DNA from: Olsenella sp. SW781
GTDB taxonomy: Bacteria > Actinomycetota > Coriobacteriia > Coriobacteriales > Atopobiaceae
Direction: 5' to 3'
DNA length: 64,000 bases
Assembly: GCF_012027725.1 (NCBI RefSeq)
Contig: NZ_SJOU01000004.1
Coordinates: forward strand, 124,001 to 188,000
The notes beneath the pieces were generated by a model. It had not been told where the DNA came from and did no database searches. It saw only the letters and a list, made by a program, of their open reading frames with translations. Numbering within the stretch: position 1 is the first letter of the stretch; each line of letters begins with the position of its first letter. A program made the position numbers and the translations under genes. Shown in pieces: positions 26,691 to 35,984 of the stretch.

Positions 26691-27857
26691 ATGTTCGAGA
26701 AGAGCAAGGAGGAGCTTGTCGCCCTCGGCGCGGACATCACCACGGCCGAGATTGCGCAGCAGCCCGAGCTGTGGAGGGACACGCTCGAGATCTACAAGGC
26801 CAACCTCGACGCCATCACCGCGTTTCTCGCCGACGCCCGCGCCATGGGCGAGGGCCGTCTGTCCGTCGTCTTCACCGGTGCCGGCACCTCCGACTACGTG
26901 GGCGACACCGTGGCACCGTACCTGCGCCACGCCGGCGACGTCTCGCTCTACGACTTCAAGCCCGTCGCCACCACGGACATCGTCTCCGCGCCGCGCGACT
27001 TCCTGAACCCGGACGAGCCCACGCTGCTCGTCTCCTTCGCGCGCTCCGGCAACAGCCCCGAGTCCCTGGCTGCCGTCGAGATCGCCGGCAAGTTCGTGAA
27101 GAACGTCCGCTTCCTCAACATCACCTGCGCCCCCGAGGGCAAGCTCGCCGTCGAGTCCGCCGATGACCCGCGTGCCCTCACGCTGCTCATCCCGCGCGCC
27201 AACGACAAGGGCTTCGCCATGACCGGCTCCTACAGCTGCATGACGCTGCTCTCCACCCTCATCTTCGACTCCGCCTCCCTCGACGAGAAGGCCGCGTGGG
27301 TCGAGCAGATCGCCAAGATGGGCGAGGAGGTCGTCTCCCGCGAGGACGAGGTTGCCGCCTTCCTGGCCGGCGACTTCAACCGCGTGACCTACCTCGGCTC
27401 CGGCTCCTTCGTGGGCCTTGCCCAGGAGAGCCAGCTCAAGATCCTCGAGCTCGCCCATGGCCTCGTGGCCACCTCCTGGGACAGCTCCATGGGCTACCGT
27501 CACGGGCCCAAGTCCTTCGTGGACGACAAGACCCTGGTCTTCGTCTACATGAACAACGACGAGTACACCCGCCAGTACGACCTCGACATCCTGAACGAGA
27601 TCGGCGGCGACAAGATCGCGCAGAAGACCATCGCCGTCCAGCAGGACTGCGGCCCGGTCTTCGAGGGCGAGTCCTTCACCTTCGCCGGCTACGACGCGCT
27701 GCCCGAGGGCTACCTCGCGCTCCCGTTCATCATGGTCGCGCAGACGGTCTCCCTGCTCAACTCCGTGCGCGTGGGCAACACGCCCGACACCCCGTCTCCG
27801 ACGGGCACCGTCAACCGCGTCGTCAAGGGCGTCACCATCCACCCCTTCGAGGCGTAG
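26691..27857 (+). CDS. agaS: AgaS-type SIS-domain sugar isomerase/deaminase
   Basis: A 388-residue protein with two SIS domains. VFTGAGTSDYVGDTV and SFARSGNSPES are the phosphosugar-binding loops of the first; YLGSGSFVGLAQESQLK and GYRHGPKSF mark the second. AgaS converts galactosamine 6-phosphate to tagatose 6-phosphate with release of ammonia. The gene partners the deacetylase that follows and matches the pneumococcal bgaC locus. ATG with AAAGGAG upstream. No tagatose-6-phosphate kinase or aldolase is seen in this window. Confidence 0.88.
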   Translation: MFEKSKEELVALGADITTAEIAQQPELWRDTLEIYKANLDAITAFLADARAMGEGRLSVVFTGAGTSDYVGDTVAPYLRHAGDVSLYDFKPVATTDIVSAPRDFLNPDEPTLLVSFARSGNSPESLAAVEIAGKFVKNVRFLNITCAPEGKLAVESADDPRALTLLIPRANDKGFAMTGSYSCMTLLSTLIFDSASLDEKAAWVEQIAKMGEEVVSREDEVAAFLAGDFNRVTYLGSGSFVGLAQESQLKILELAHGLVATSWDSSMGYRHGPKSFVDDKTLVFVYMNNDEYTRQYDLDILNEIGGDKIAQKTIAVQQDCGPVFEGESFTFAGYDALPEGYLALPFIMVAQTVSLLNSVRVGNTPDTPSPTGTVNRVVKGVTIHPFEA

Positions 27858-27916
27858 CGTGCAAAGGGGACAGTCACTTTTCCACGCTTTGACAGAGGCG
27901 AGAGGGTAAATTGTCA
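27858..27916. repeat. two palindromic intergenic elements in tandem after agaS
   Basis: Immediately after the TAG stop, CGTGCAAAGGGG...TTTTCCACGC (27858-27886) is a degenerate relative of the element at 26593-26631. It is followed by TGACAGAGGCGAGAGGG...TTGTCA (27890-27916), a diverged copy of the TGACAAAGG family. No T-tract is present. Confidence 0.65.
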
Positions 27917-27990
27917 CTAACGGGCGCCCGCCTGCATGACCGTGCGGGCGGGCGCCGCCGCATAGAACCCAGATCGTGAGGAGAAGAACC

Positions 27991-29157
27991 ATGGGCACGT
28001 TTGCTATCAAGGCTGACCGCTTCGTACTTCCCGGCGCCACCATGCAGGGCGGCTACCTCACCATCGAGGACGGCGTGTTCGGCATGTGGTCCGCCGACGA
28101 GCCGGACTGCGAGATTCGCGACCTCACGGGCTGCATCGTGGGCCCGGGCCTCGTGGACACGCACATCCACGGCTTCTACAACCACGCCACCACCGACCGC
28201 AGCGCCGAGGGCATCAACGCCTCGAGCGTGGAGCTCGCGCGTCGCGGCACCACCTGCTGGCTGCCCACCACCTTCACCGAGTCCGTCGAGCAGGTCGCGG
28301 ACTCCTGCGCCGCCATCGCCGAGGCCGACGAGGGCCGCTCCGACGACTTCGTGGGCGCGCGCATCGGCGGCATCTACCTCGAGGGCCCGTTCTTCACCGA
28401 GGCCCACGTGGGCGCCCAGAACCCGGTCTACCTGATCGACCCGAGCGTCGAGACCTTTGACATGTGGCAGGAGAAGGCCGGCGGCCGCATCGTCAAGAGC
28501 GCGCTTGCCGCCGAGAAGAACGGCGCGTGCGCGTACTGCGCCGCCCTCGACGAGCGCGACGTGGTCACCTCCATCGGCCACTCCGACGCCCACTACGACG
28601 AGGTCCTCGCCGCCGTCAACGCCGGCGCAAGCTGCTTCGTCCACACCTACAACGGCCAGCGCGGCCTGCACCACCGCGATCCGGGCGTCGTTGGCGCGGC
28701 CATGACCACCAACGGCACCTACGCGGAGATCATCTGCGACGGACGCCACGTCGTCCCCGGTGCCATCAAGGCGCTCGTCGAGGCCAAGGGCTGGGACCAC
28801 ACGGTCCTCATCACCGACTGCCTGGGCTGCGGCGGCATGCCCGAGGGCGAGTACATGTCCGGCGGCCTGCCCGTCGTGATGAAGGGCGGCCTGTGCTACC
28901 TGCTCAACGAGGACGGCACCACGGGCTCAATCGCCGGCTCCGTGCTCACGCTCGCCGAGGGCGTCAAGAACATGGTGGACTGGCAGATCGTGACCGCCGA
29001 GCAGGCCATCCGCATGGCCACCGAGGTCGCCGCCCGCTCCGCCCACATCGAGGAGCGCTTCGGCTTCATCAAGCCCGGTCGCGACGCCGACCTCACGGTC
29101 TTCAACGCGGACATGACGCTCGCCACCACCTTCGTGGGCGGCATCGAGGTCAAGTAG
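27991..29157 (+). CDS. nagA: N-acetylglucosamine/N-acetylgalactosamine-6-phosphate deacetylase
   Basis: A 388-residue amidohydrolase. Metal and substrate motifs are GLVDTHIHGF, YLEGPFF, IGHSDA and TYNGQRGLHHRDPG, and LITDCLGCGG carries the aspartate of the active site. It removes acetate from the N-acetylhexosamine 6-phosphate so that AgaS can act; in this locus GalNAc-6-P (AgaA-like) is more likely than GlcNAc-6-P, though sequence alone does not separate them. ATG at 27991 follows GAGGAGAAG; the five-codon upstream alternative was rejected. Confidence 0.87.
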   Translation: MGTFAIKADRFVLPGATMQGGYLTIEDGVFGMWSADEPDCEIRDLTGCIVGPGLVDTHIHGFYNHATTDRSAEGINASSVELARRGTTCWLPTTFTESVEQVADSCAAIAEADEGRSDDFVGARIGGIYLEGPFFTEAHVGAQNPVYLIDPSVETFDMWQEKAGGRIVKSALAAEKNGACAYCAALDERDVVTSIGHSDAHYDEVLAAVNAGASCFVHTYNGQRGLHHRDPGVVGAAMTTNGTYAEIICDGRHVVPGAIKALVEAKGWDHTVLITDCLGCGGMPEGEYMSGGLPVVMKGGLCYLLNEDGTTGSIAGSVLTLAEGVKNMVDWQIVTAEQAIRMATEVAARSAHIEERFGFIKPGRDADLTVFNADMTLATTFVGGIEVK

Positions 29158-29163
29158 CCCGCG

Positions 29164-29195
29164 TCACTGGCGTCAGGTTTATTTGGCACGTCGCG
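29164..29195. repeat. CACTGGCGTCAGGT-type repeat, copy 1
   Basis: TCACTGGCGTCAGGTTTATT then TGGCACGTC, a few bases after the nagA stop. It matches, apart from a few changes, the sequence at 37858-37890, which also follows a stop codon. The ends (ACGTGCCA/TGGCACGT in the better copy) are complementary. Confidence 0.7.
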
Positions 29196-29236
29196 GGTCC
29201 TTCTCGCCCCCGTCTGACGGGCGAGAAGGACCCGCG
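29192..29236. terminator. 18-bp perfect hairpin downstream of nagA
   Basis: The arms 29192-29209 and 29219-29236 pair perfectly around a 9-nt loop. Both arms contain GAGAAGGAC or its complement. There is no long T-run, but the strength and position between the sugar locus and the next gene favour transcription termination. Confidence 0.65.
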
Positions 29237-29386
29237 TCTGGTTATCTCTCCGCATGGTTCATTGCCGCTGTCTGATAATTTCCCGTAACAAAAAGCTCGA
29301 TGTGAGCCCCCGCGCGACAAGGTGTCACGACTGGTGTGAGAGTATTGATATGGATGTGAAGCGCCCTGCTCCTGTGGAGGTCAGCC

Positions 29387-31192
29387 ATGCCGAAGTATCG
29401 CTTTGTCAGCCTTGAGCGCAAAGTGTTCCCGGATGACTGTTTTCCCGACGAAGTGAGAATTGGCGAGTCCCTAGATGGTAGCCGAGGCGGTCTGGCGTTG
29501 ACGCGACCGCTCGGTCGTCCGGATGGCCTTTCGAGAAATGCCGTCGTAAAGATTCTCAGCACTTCGGCAGAGAATGTGGAGTCGGACGAAGTCCTGCGCT
29601 CCTTCAGTCTGCCACGCGCATGGCACGGCCTGCACCAGGAATATGCCACGCTGGCGGAACTCAATGGGCTTGGCGGGCATGCCCCGCGTGCATACGCGTA
29701 CGGAGCCGTTGTCTGGGAGGATGGTCCAAGCGAGAAGGCTCTGCCCGCCTTTGTCATGGAGGACATGCGTGAGAAGCCCTCTTGCCCGCTTGACGAGGTG
29801 CTGCAGGAGCGCGGTGGCGGATTTGCGCCCTCTGTGGCCGCGTCTTTTGGCGCGCAGCTGCTCGATATTATCCTCAGGCAAGAGAAGTGCGGCGTCACTC
29901 ATGCCGATCTGTCGTCCCGAAACGTGTTTGTGCATGTCGCTGACGGTCCGGGCGGGAGCAGAATTGAAGGTGTCTACGTTATCGACTACGGCCAGGCAAA
30001 ATACTCCAGTGCTGGAGTTACGCCTTCGTTCGAGGGCACACGTGCCGTTCCGAGGCTTGCCACCATCGGCTTTGGAGCACCAGAAATATTCCCGTTCCCT
30101 TGGGCAGAGTACGAGGGCACGGATGCGAGTGCCGAAGAGCTCGAGCGTTGTTACGGCATGAGAAACCAGGGGACGGTCGACATCTGGTCGCTTGGTGCGC
30201 TCCTATTCTACCTGCGAACGGGCAAGTCCCCCTCGGTGGACGTGGGGTGGGACGATGTGGTCAAGTCCTATCGTGTCGGGGGGAAAGAGGTGTCCCGCGA
30301 TTGCGCTCACGGAAGGATTGTCTTCGAGAAGCGCAAGGGGCTTTCGCTTCCGGAAGGCGCATACTCCGACCCTCTGGACCGTAGGCTCGACCAGGTTATC
30401 CGGCTCTGTACCGACCCTGATCCCATGCGTCGCTGGCAGTCAGTTACCGGCATACGCGAGATGCTTCTTGCATTGTGTCCGAGCGTCTCCCCTAACGAGG
30501 AGACGGCACGAATGGAAGCTGCGGCGGTGGGTTCCGCCAGCACGCCCGTTCCCATTGACGCTCAGGATATCGTTGCCGTCATATGCAAGCTGTATTGTAA
30601 GGGCATTCCGTACTCAAAGAGTTCCGCTGACCTTGTGCTCTTCCTCAGGGGTGAGCCCGACCTTGAGGAGCTGGTCACGATTGACGGCGTCGAGTATGGG
30701 CTGAGGCGGGTCGACGAGTTCGTTATGTCCAACCGTGGATGGAACATTTGGCAGGGGGTTACGAACTGTCCCTGGCGGGGCGTCGAATTTGCTCTTTTCA
30801 AGGATCGTGTGTCTCCAAGGAACCTTGCGGGGTGGTTCGCCGGGTGCTCCCGTCTGCGAAAGATTCTGAAGATTAACAATCTGGACACCTCGAAGGCTAT
30901 CAGCATGCGCGGCCTGTTCTACGGTTGCTCATCGCTTGGGGCATTGAGTGTGTATCGGTTCGAGACCTCCCTCGTTGAGGACATGTCGCTCATGTTCTAT
31001 GGGTGTGAGAGGCTATCGGAACTCAACGTCTCTCGCTTTGATACGTCGCGAGTAGGTGATGTGGCCGGCATGTTCGGCGGCTGTCATTCACTGAAGAGAA
31101 TCGTTGGCTTTCCTGATGCGTTTCATGGCAACGAGAAGATCAGCCTGAGGGGCATCGGTCGCGACTGCCCCGCCGTGGCCGGGCGCCAGTAG
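29387..31192 (+). CDS. Ser/Thr protein kinase-like protein with C-terminal BspA-type (DUF285) repeats
   Basis: A 601-residue protein. A kinase-like fold spans about residues 1-370, with catalytic loop THADLSSRNV (Asp and Asn present) and DYG in place of DFG; FGAPEIFPF resembles an activation-segment APE. From about residue 450, repeats of the form W(F/Y)AGCSRLRKILKINNLDTSKA are BspA/DUF285 leucine-rich-like units, usually found on surface proteins. No signal peptide or membrane helix is present, so it should be cytoplasmic. It heads a cassette with PP2C, FHA and Hsp70-like genes, and its GC is lower than that of the flanking loci. Targets unknown. Confidence 0.78.
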   Translation: MPKYRFVSLERKVFPDDCFPDEVRIGESLDGSRGGLALTRPLGRPDGLSRNAVVKILSTSAENVESDEVLRSFSLPRAWHGLHQEYATLAELNGLGGHAPRAYAYGAVVWEDGPSEKALPAFVMEDMREKPSCPLDEVLQERGGGFAPSVAASFGAQLLDIILRQEKCGVTHADLSSRNVFVHVADGPGGSRIEGVYVIDYGQAKYSSAGVTPSFEGTRAVPRLATIGFGAPEIFPFPWAEYEGTDASAEELERCYGMRNQGTVDIWSLGALLFYLRTGKSPSVDVGWDDVVKSYRVGGKEVSRDCAHGRIVFEKRKGLSLPEGAYSDPLDRRLDQVIRLCTDPDPMRRWQSVTGIREMLLALCPSVSPNEETARMEAAAVGSASTPVPIDAQDIVAVICKLYCKGIPYSKSSADLVLFLRGEPDLEELVTIDGVEYGLRRVDEFVMSNRGWNIWQGVTNCPWRGVEFALFKDRVSPRNLAGWFAGCSRLRKILKINNLDTSKAISMRGLFYGCSSLGALSVYRFETSLVEDMSLMFYGCERLSELNVSRFDTSRVGDVAGMFGGCHSLKRIVGFPDAFHGNEKISLRGIGRDCPAVAGRQ

Positions 31193-31262
31193 GGGTTGTG
31201 GCGAGGTTGCGCAACGTCTCGGAGCGCCTAGAGGACAATGGGCGCAAGGAAAGGGGTGGCGG

Positions 31263-32174
31263 ATGGAAGACGTAGGGAGCGGTCGCGCGGTTTCTGAGGA
31301 AAAACGTCTGGCTCAGGGTGACTTCTACGAGATATCCGATGTGCTTCTTGAGCCTGACGAGGGCGACTGGGCAAATGAGCCCGTCGGCATCGCAAAGATG
31401 CCAGGCGAAGGGGACGCGCCTGAGGGCATTGAGAGGCTCGTGCTCTCCCTTGCCGGGGCAAGCGACCAGGGCGGTCGTCTCTGCAACGAGGACAGCTTCA
31501 TGACGCACGGGGAAGTTGGGGTCATTAGTGACGGCATCGGTGGCGCGCCGTACGGAGACCTGTTCTCGCGACTCTGCTGCCAGGCATTTCTTGATGACTG
31601 GAAGGAGGCGGTCGCGGCGGCTTCGAGGCGTGGGAGCAAGAGAGATGGCGAGTCTCTGATGCGTTCGACGTTTGGGAGCGTTGACCGATTCGTGAGCCGT
31701 GCGTCACGCTATCTGGGAAAGGGGTCCGGGGCGACGCTGATCTCTGCCGCTCGGTGGGGGGATGGGCTCCTCATCGGCAGCGTTGGTGACACCGCGGCCT
31801 TCTGCCTTGGTAGAGACGGACGGCTCGTTAGGATCATGGCCGATGATGGCCGCGCTGAGGGCGGGGGCAATGCCCTTAGGGAGGCCATGGGCTATCGGCT
31901 TATCGAACATGATGCGAATCGCGTGCAGATTGCCCTGCTGCCCCTGTCCGCCTCTCAGCGTGTCCTGCTCTGCTCGGATGGCGTATGGACGCAGCTGCCC
32001 GAGAATCGCGTTGCAGAGATTCTCTCCGAGTCAGATGACCCCTACACAGCGGCGTTTCGCCTGGTTCACGAGGCGGCTGCGGCATGTGGCCCGAGCAGCG
32101 ACAACGCTACGGCGATTGTCATCCATACTGGGACGCCCTCGCGGGATGAAACGACGCCATGGTTTCCATCCTGA
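31263..32174 (+). CDS. PP2C-family Ser/Thr protein phosphatase
   Basis: A 303-residue protein with an N-terminal extension of about 60 residues and a PP2C domain. Metal-binding motifs are visible: SDQGGRLCNEDSF, ISDGIGGAPYGD, VGDTAAF, CSDGVW and SDNATAIVI. It would reverse phosphorylation by the kinase encoded 70 bp upstream. ATG preceded by AAGGAAAGGGG. Cytoplasmic; no membrane segment, unlike the membrane PstP-type enzymes of many actinobacteria. Confidence 0.87.
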   Translation: MEDVGSGRAVSEEKRLAQGDFYEISDVLLEPDEGDWANEPVGIAKMPGEGDAPEGIERLVLSLAGASDQGGRLCNEDSFMTHGEVGVISDGIGGAPYGDLFSRLCCQAFLDDWKEAVAAASRRGSKRDGESLMRSTFGSVDRFVSRASRYLGKGSGATLISAARWGDGLLIGSVGDTAAFCLGRDGRLVRIMADDGRAEGGGNALREAMGYRLIEHDANRVQIALLPLSASQRVLLCSDGVWTQLPENRVAEILSESDDPYTAAFRLVHEAAAACGPSSDNATAIVIHTGTPSRDETTPWFPS

Positions 32175-32229
32175 CCATTCCTCAGCAATCATCTCACCTC
32201 ACACCATACGTCCATGAAGGGAGTTCGCT

Positions 32230-33285
32230 ATGAAAAAGCGCCAGGCCGGGGTCGGCGACATGATGTCCTCCATCGAGAGGAAGAGCGAGCGGTTCATTAC
32301 CTCCTTTGCTGACCTTGATCCCGTTACGGCGGTTGCCAAATGGATTGCAAACATCACGGGCGAGGGCGTCGGTATTTCCCCTCAGCCTGAGAGGCTGCTT
32401 AAGGAAATGCTCCGAAAGGCGCGCATTGGGCTGATCGATTGGGGCAACGGAAAATTCCAGTGCCCCGATGTCTATGACGTCCTAGTCTCCCAGGAGGCGT
32501 GGGATGCCTACTACGGACTCAACACGAGCATGATTTGCCGCGGGCTTGAGCAGCTCCACGCCGAGAAGGTCGCCGAGGAGCTGAGGTGCCCGGTTGACGT
32601 GATGGTGAGAATCGAGCTCGACCATCGTCTCGATCCTGGTGAGTTCGAGGTAAAGCCGTCGTACCGGAGGGGCGAGGACGCGGGACGGGATGCCGCCGCA
32701 CAGAGAGGCTCCCAGAATGTTGGCAGACGCGAAAGCCGGAACGGGGTCGAAGACGGCAGCGCCGTCACCGTTGTCATGAGCGAGCGCCACCGTGCACCTG
32801 TCTATGGTGCTGATAGGACGGTTGTGCAGGGCGTCGCTCCGACCGATGTCGTCGATTCGGCTGGCGTGGGGGACACCCCCGTCAGGGATGTGGCTTCCAT
32901 GGAGTGGGATGACCGAGGCGACGAACACACGCCCTCGCTGGCCATGCCAGAAGCGACGGTCTCCTACTGCGAGGTAGCCTTCCCGATAGAAGACGGGGCC
33001 ACCATTGGCGTGGTGCGTGAGGGGGATACCCCCCAGTCGACAATAGCGCTCTCGTATAGCGAGGATCTGCACTTTGTCTCGAGAAAGCACGGGATGTTCA
33101 GTCGTGATGGTGCCTCCGGCACCTGGACTTACCGCCAGGATGGGTCCAACGGCAGCGTCCTCAAGCGGGATAAGGAGACGATTGAGCTGTCCCAAGGCGA
33201 TGTGACGACGCTTGAGGATGGCGACGAGCTGTTCATGGCACGTGCGAAACGACCCGTGATCTTCATGGATGGAAGTGCTCAATAG
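32230..33285 (+). CDS. FhaA-like protein: DUF3662-type N-terminus plus FHA domain
   Basis: A 351-residue protein. The N-terminal part (about residues 10-145; SIERKSERFI..., PERLLKEMLRKA, DVYDVLVSQEAWDAY, ELDHRLDPGEFEV) resembles the FhaA N-terminal domain. A polar linker (about 145-255) leads to a C-terminal FHA domain (about 258-345) with SRKHG and DGSNGS phosphothreonine-binding loops. FHA proteins bind phosphorylated threonines, so it probably reads the kinase's output. ATG follows AAGGGAG. Function beyond phosphopeptide binding is unknown. Confidence 0.78.
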   Translation: MKKRQAGVGDMMSSIERKSERFITSFADLDPVTAVAKWIANITGEGVGISPQPERLLKEMLRKARIGLIDWGNGKFQCPDVYDVLVSQEAWDAYYGLNTSMICRGLEQLHAEKVAEELRCPVDVMVRIELDHRLDPGEFEVKPSYRRGEDAGRDAAAQRGSQNVGRRESRNGVEDGSAVTVVMSERHRAPVYGADRTVVQGVAPTDVVDSAGVGDTPVRDVASMEWDDRGDEHTPSLAMPEATVSYCEVAFPIEDGATIGVVREGDTPQSTIALSYSEDLHFVSRKHGMFSRDGASGTWTYRQDGSNGSVLKRDKETIELSQGDVTTLEDGDELFMARAKRPVIFMDGSAQ

Positions 33286-33343
33286 CACGGGAACTATGGA
33301 GGGGAGCGTCCGATCCGCCCTGCGCGGGCGAGGGGGAGAGGTC

Positions 33344-34873
33344 ATGAGCAAGACGATAGGCTTGGACTTTGGCAACTACAACGTGTACATGAGCTGCATT
33401 ACGGACATGGACCCCGAGACACGGCGCGGAGGGACCCCGATTGACCTTCAGGACGTTGCCGGCAGTGAGGGCGTTCCGAGCACGTACGTCCTCGGAAAGG
33501 GTGGGAAGCCCAAGCTCGGCATGGCCGCCCTCAATGACCGCTTCTCGGCAAGGGGGGTCAATCTCCTCAAGCGAAGGATGGGGGAGAAAGTTAAGGTGCA
33601 TGCCGGAAGGGGGAGAGAGGCGGTCGTTGACGTTGACGGGGCAATCGTTGAGGTGGTTTCCCATTGCGTCAGGATTGCCAATCGGGTTCTCGAGTCGGAG
33701 ACTGGAGAGACCACGAGCTGCGTTGCGCTTGCCCATCCCGTCCAGTTCAACCCGCGCGAGGTAGAACGCCTTGTCGCGCTTGTGGAGGACGCCACGCTCG
33801 AGGACGGGACGCACGTCAAGGTCGTGGGAACCATCGCCGAGCCAGCGGCTGCGGCGCTTGACTATCTTTCGTCCGATGCAACGCTCGGATCGCGTGACGT
33901 GGTAACTGCCCTCACGATGGACCTTGGTGCAGGAACCTTCGACGTCGCCCTGCTCAGTGCCTATCCCGAGGGGCGAAGGGATGCTGCGGGCAGCGTGAGG
34001 TACTATGACTGCATCGACTCCGACGGCATCGCAGATCTCGGCGGCAACGAGTTCACGATGGCGCTCTACAGCCTGGCGCTTGAAAAGGCCGGCTTAGAGG
34101 GAGTGGACGATGCTCTCATGGGCGAATACTTAGGCAAGGTCGAGCAGGCTAAGATTGCCCTCACCGATGCGGACGAGTATGAGATTTCGTTTTTTGATTA
34201 CGATGAGGGAGATGACATTGATATCGTCCTGACGAAGGCAGAGTTCGAGCAATGCACGAGTGGCCTGCTCGATCGAGTTGTCGAGCGAACTAACGCCTTG
34301 GTGGCGCGCAATGCGTCCGTCAAGGTTGACGTCATCGTGGTGACCGGTGGCGGGGGCAATATGCCAATGATTCAGGAGGCTGCGACGCGGCTGGTTCTTC
34401 CCGGTGTCCCCGTGAGATCATATCGACCGAGCAAGGCAATCTCGTACGGGGCGTCCCGGTATTACGTTGACACGCATGGTGAGGCAGTGATTAAGCATAC
34501 CAACCGGGACCTCGGCGTACAGTTTTATATCGGAAGCAGCCTCGCGCAACGCGTGCATGTGTGCATTCCCGCAGGGAGTGAGCTTCCCTACGTTCAAGCC
34601 GACAGCGTGGGGAGCAAGACAAAGAACGAAGGTCAGGCAAAGAGCGTCTTCCCGGTGATGAGGGCGAAGGTCGAGCATCCCGACCCCTTTCATGAGGATG
34701 ACTGGGAAAAGATCGGATCGCTCGTTTACCGGCACGCGGAGCCGGTGTCTCGGGGAACCGATCTTCGCTCACGCCTCTCCATTGACGAGCTGGGGATGCT
34801 GCACATTTCGTGCTGGGCGCCGGAGCGACCGCAGGATGGTCTCCAGGAGAGACCGTTTAGCTGGCAGGACTGA
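33344..34873 (+). CDS. divergent Hsp70/DnaK-like ATPase
   Basis: A 509-residue protein. The Hsp70 nucleotide-binding signatures are present but altered: IGLDFGNYNVYMS (phosphate 1), TMDLGAGTFDVALL (phosphate 2), VVTGGGGNMPMIQEA (adenosine) and IAEPAAAALDYL. The C-terminal part after about residue 390 is short, holding at most a reduced beta substrate-binding domain and no helical lid. ATG at 33344 with GGGGGAGAG upstream; a longer start in the FHA gene end was rejected. It is followed by a GrpE-like gene, and no DnaJ is present. It is not the housekeeping DnaK. Confidence 0.83.
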   Translation: MSKTIGLDFGNYNVYMSCITDMDPETRRGGTPIDLQDVAGSEGVPSTYVLGKGGKPKLGMAALNDRFSARGVNLLKRRMGEKVKVHAGRGREAVVDVDGAIVEVVSHCVRIANRVLESETGETTSCVALAHPVQFNPREVERLVALVEDATLEDGTHVKVVGTIAEPAAAALDYLSSDATLGSRDVVTALTMDLGAGTFDVALLSAYPEGRRDAAGSVRYYDCIDSDGIADLGGNEFTMALYSLALEKAGLEGVDDALMGEYLGKVEQAKIALTDADEYEISFFDYDEGDDIDIVLTKAEFEQCTSGLLDRVVERTNALVARNASVKVDVIVVTGGGGNMPMIQEAATRLVLPGVPVRSYRPSKAISYGASRYYVDTHGEAVIKHTNRDLGVQFYIGSSLAQRVHVCIPAGSELPYVQADSVGSKTKNEGQAKSVFPVMRAKVEHPDPFHEDDWEKIGSLVYRHAEPVSRGTDLRSRLSIDELGMLHISCWAPERPQDGLQERPFSWQD

Positions 34874-34905
34874 TTTGCGCGGAGGCGTTTGAGGGAGCGT
34901 GAAGT

Positions 34906-35964
34906 ATGAGCCCGTTTAAAAGTCGCGGGATTGGGGCATACGGTCGAGGCGCCAAGGAGGATGTCCGTGATGCGGGACGTGACGCGCGGCAATCGAGCGG
35001 GAGCGTCCACGTTCCCATTGACATCTCGGGTGAGGAGAGCCATGCATCGCGCCCCAATGAGTGCGATGGGGCGAGAAGGACGGCCAAGTCTGCCAGCTTC
35101 GAAGCATCGAGCGATTCCCTCGCGGTCTCAACGCAAGATCTCACTCAAAGCGCTCGGCTGTTGGAGAGCCGTCTGGGTGGCGGGGTGCCGGGAGAAGCTG
35201 CAAGGAGCGCGGAGGATGGTTCGTTTGGTGAAGCGCTTCGGCTTGAGCTTGAGGAGAAGGAGCGAGAGATCGTCGCCTTGAGGGGCAGGCTGGCTGAATG
35301 TGAGGCTGAGCTCGTGCGCTATCGCAATCGGTGCGGACGCATTGATGAGTACGTTAAGGCGTTGCGGGAGCGAGACCGGACTATGGCAGCGGAGGCAGGC
35401 ACTCGAATCGAGGAGGGCCTTCGTGCGACCGCGGAGCGGTTCCGCTCCTTTCGGGATGAGATGGATGAGAGCGCCAGCGTCTGGCAGCGAGAGATTTACG
35501 AAAAGACCAGCTCGCTTGAGCGGGAACTCAGCTCCATGAGGCAGGGGCTGCAGCAGACGGTACGATTGTGGCGCGAGGAGATGTTTAGGGGAAAGTTCGA
35601 GAGTATCGGCATCTCGTATCGCCAGCTCTGTTCCATTTTGGGCAGAATCGAGGCGGCAAATGCCCGTCGTGCGTCCGAGGGGCTGGGGGAGCTTCCCGAA
35701 AGCGCGCGGCTGAGAAGATGGCTGGTAGACTTCGAGCGCGCGCTTGCGAGCATCGGTCTCGAGATCATCAGGCCCGGGTGCGGGGAGCCGTTCGATTCCG
35801 AGCGACATGCGCTCGACGCCTCCTGTCGCAAGGATGGGGGGCTGTCTCCCGATGATGATCTTGTTGTCACCGGGTGCGCCCTTCCTGGGATGGGTTATCG
35901 CTCCGATAGGGATGACCTGTTCGTCGTGGTAGTTCAGGCGATTGTGACGGCATCGCGTCCGTAA
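34906..35964 (+). CDS. GrpE-like coiled-coil protein
   Basis: A 352-residue protein. An apparently disordered N-terminus (about residues 1-95) precedes a long coiled coil (about 105-225; LELEEKEREIVALRGRLAE). The C-terminal part (about 225-350) contains LASIGLEIIRPGCGEPFDSERHALD, which resembles the GrpE beta-domain sequence around GEPFDPxxHEA. GrpE is the nucleotide-exchange factor of DnaK, and the gene lies 32 bp after the Hsp70-like gene, so a dedicated exchange factor is inferred. The ordinary GrpE is about 200 residues. ATG preceded by GAGGG...GAGCG. Confidence 0.65.
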   Translation: MSPFKSRGIGAYGRGAKEDVRDAGRDARQSSGSVHVPIDISGEESHASRPNECDGARRTAKSASFEASSDSLAVSTQDLTQSARLLESRLGGGVPGEAARSAEDGSFGEALRLELEEKEREIVALRGRLAECEAELVRYRNRCGRIDEYVKALRERDRTMAAEAGTRIEEGLRATAERFRSFRDEMDESASVWQREIYEKTSSLERELSSMRQGLQQTVRLWREEMFRGKFESIGISYRQLCSILGRIEAANARRASEGLGELPESARLRRWLVDFERALASIGLEIIRPGCGEPFDSERHALDASCRKDGGLSPDDDLVVTGCALPGMGYRSDRDDLFVVVVQAIVTASRP

Positions 35965-35984
35965 GGCGCGGATAGGGGCGTGAC

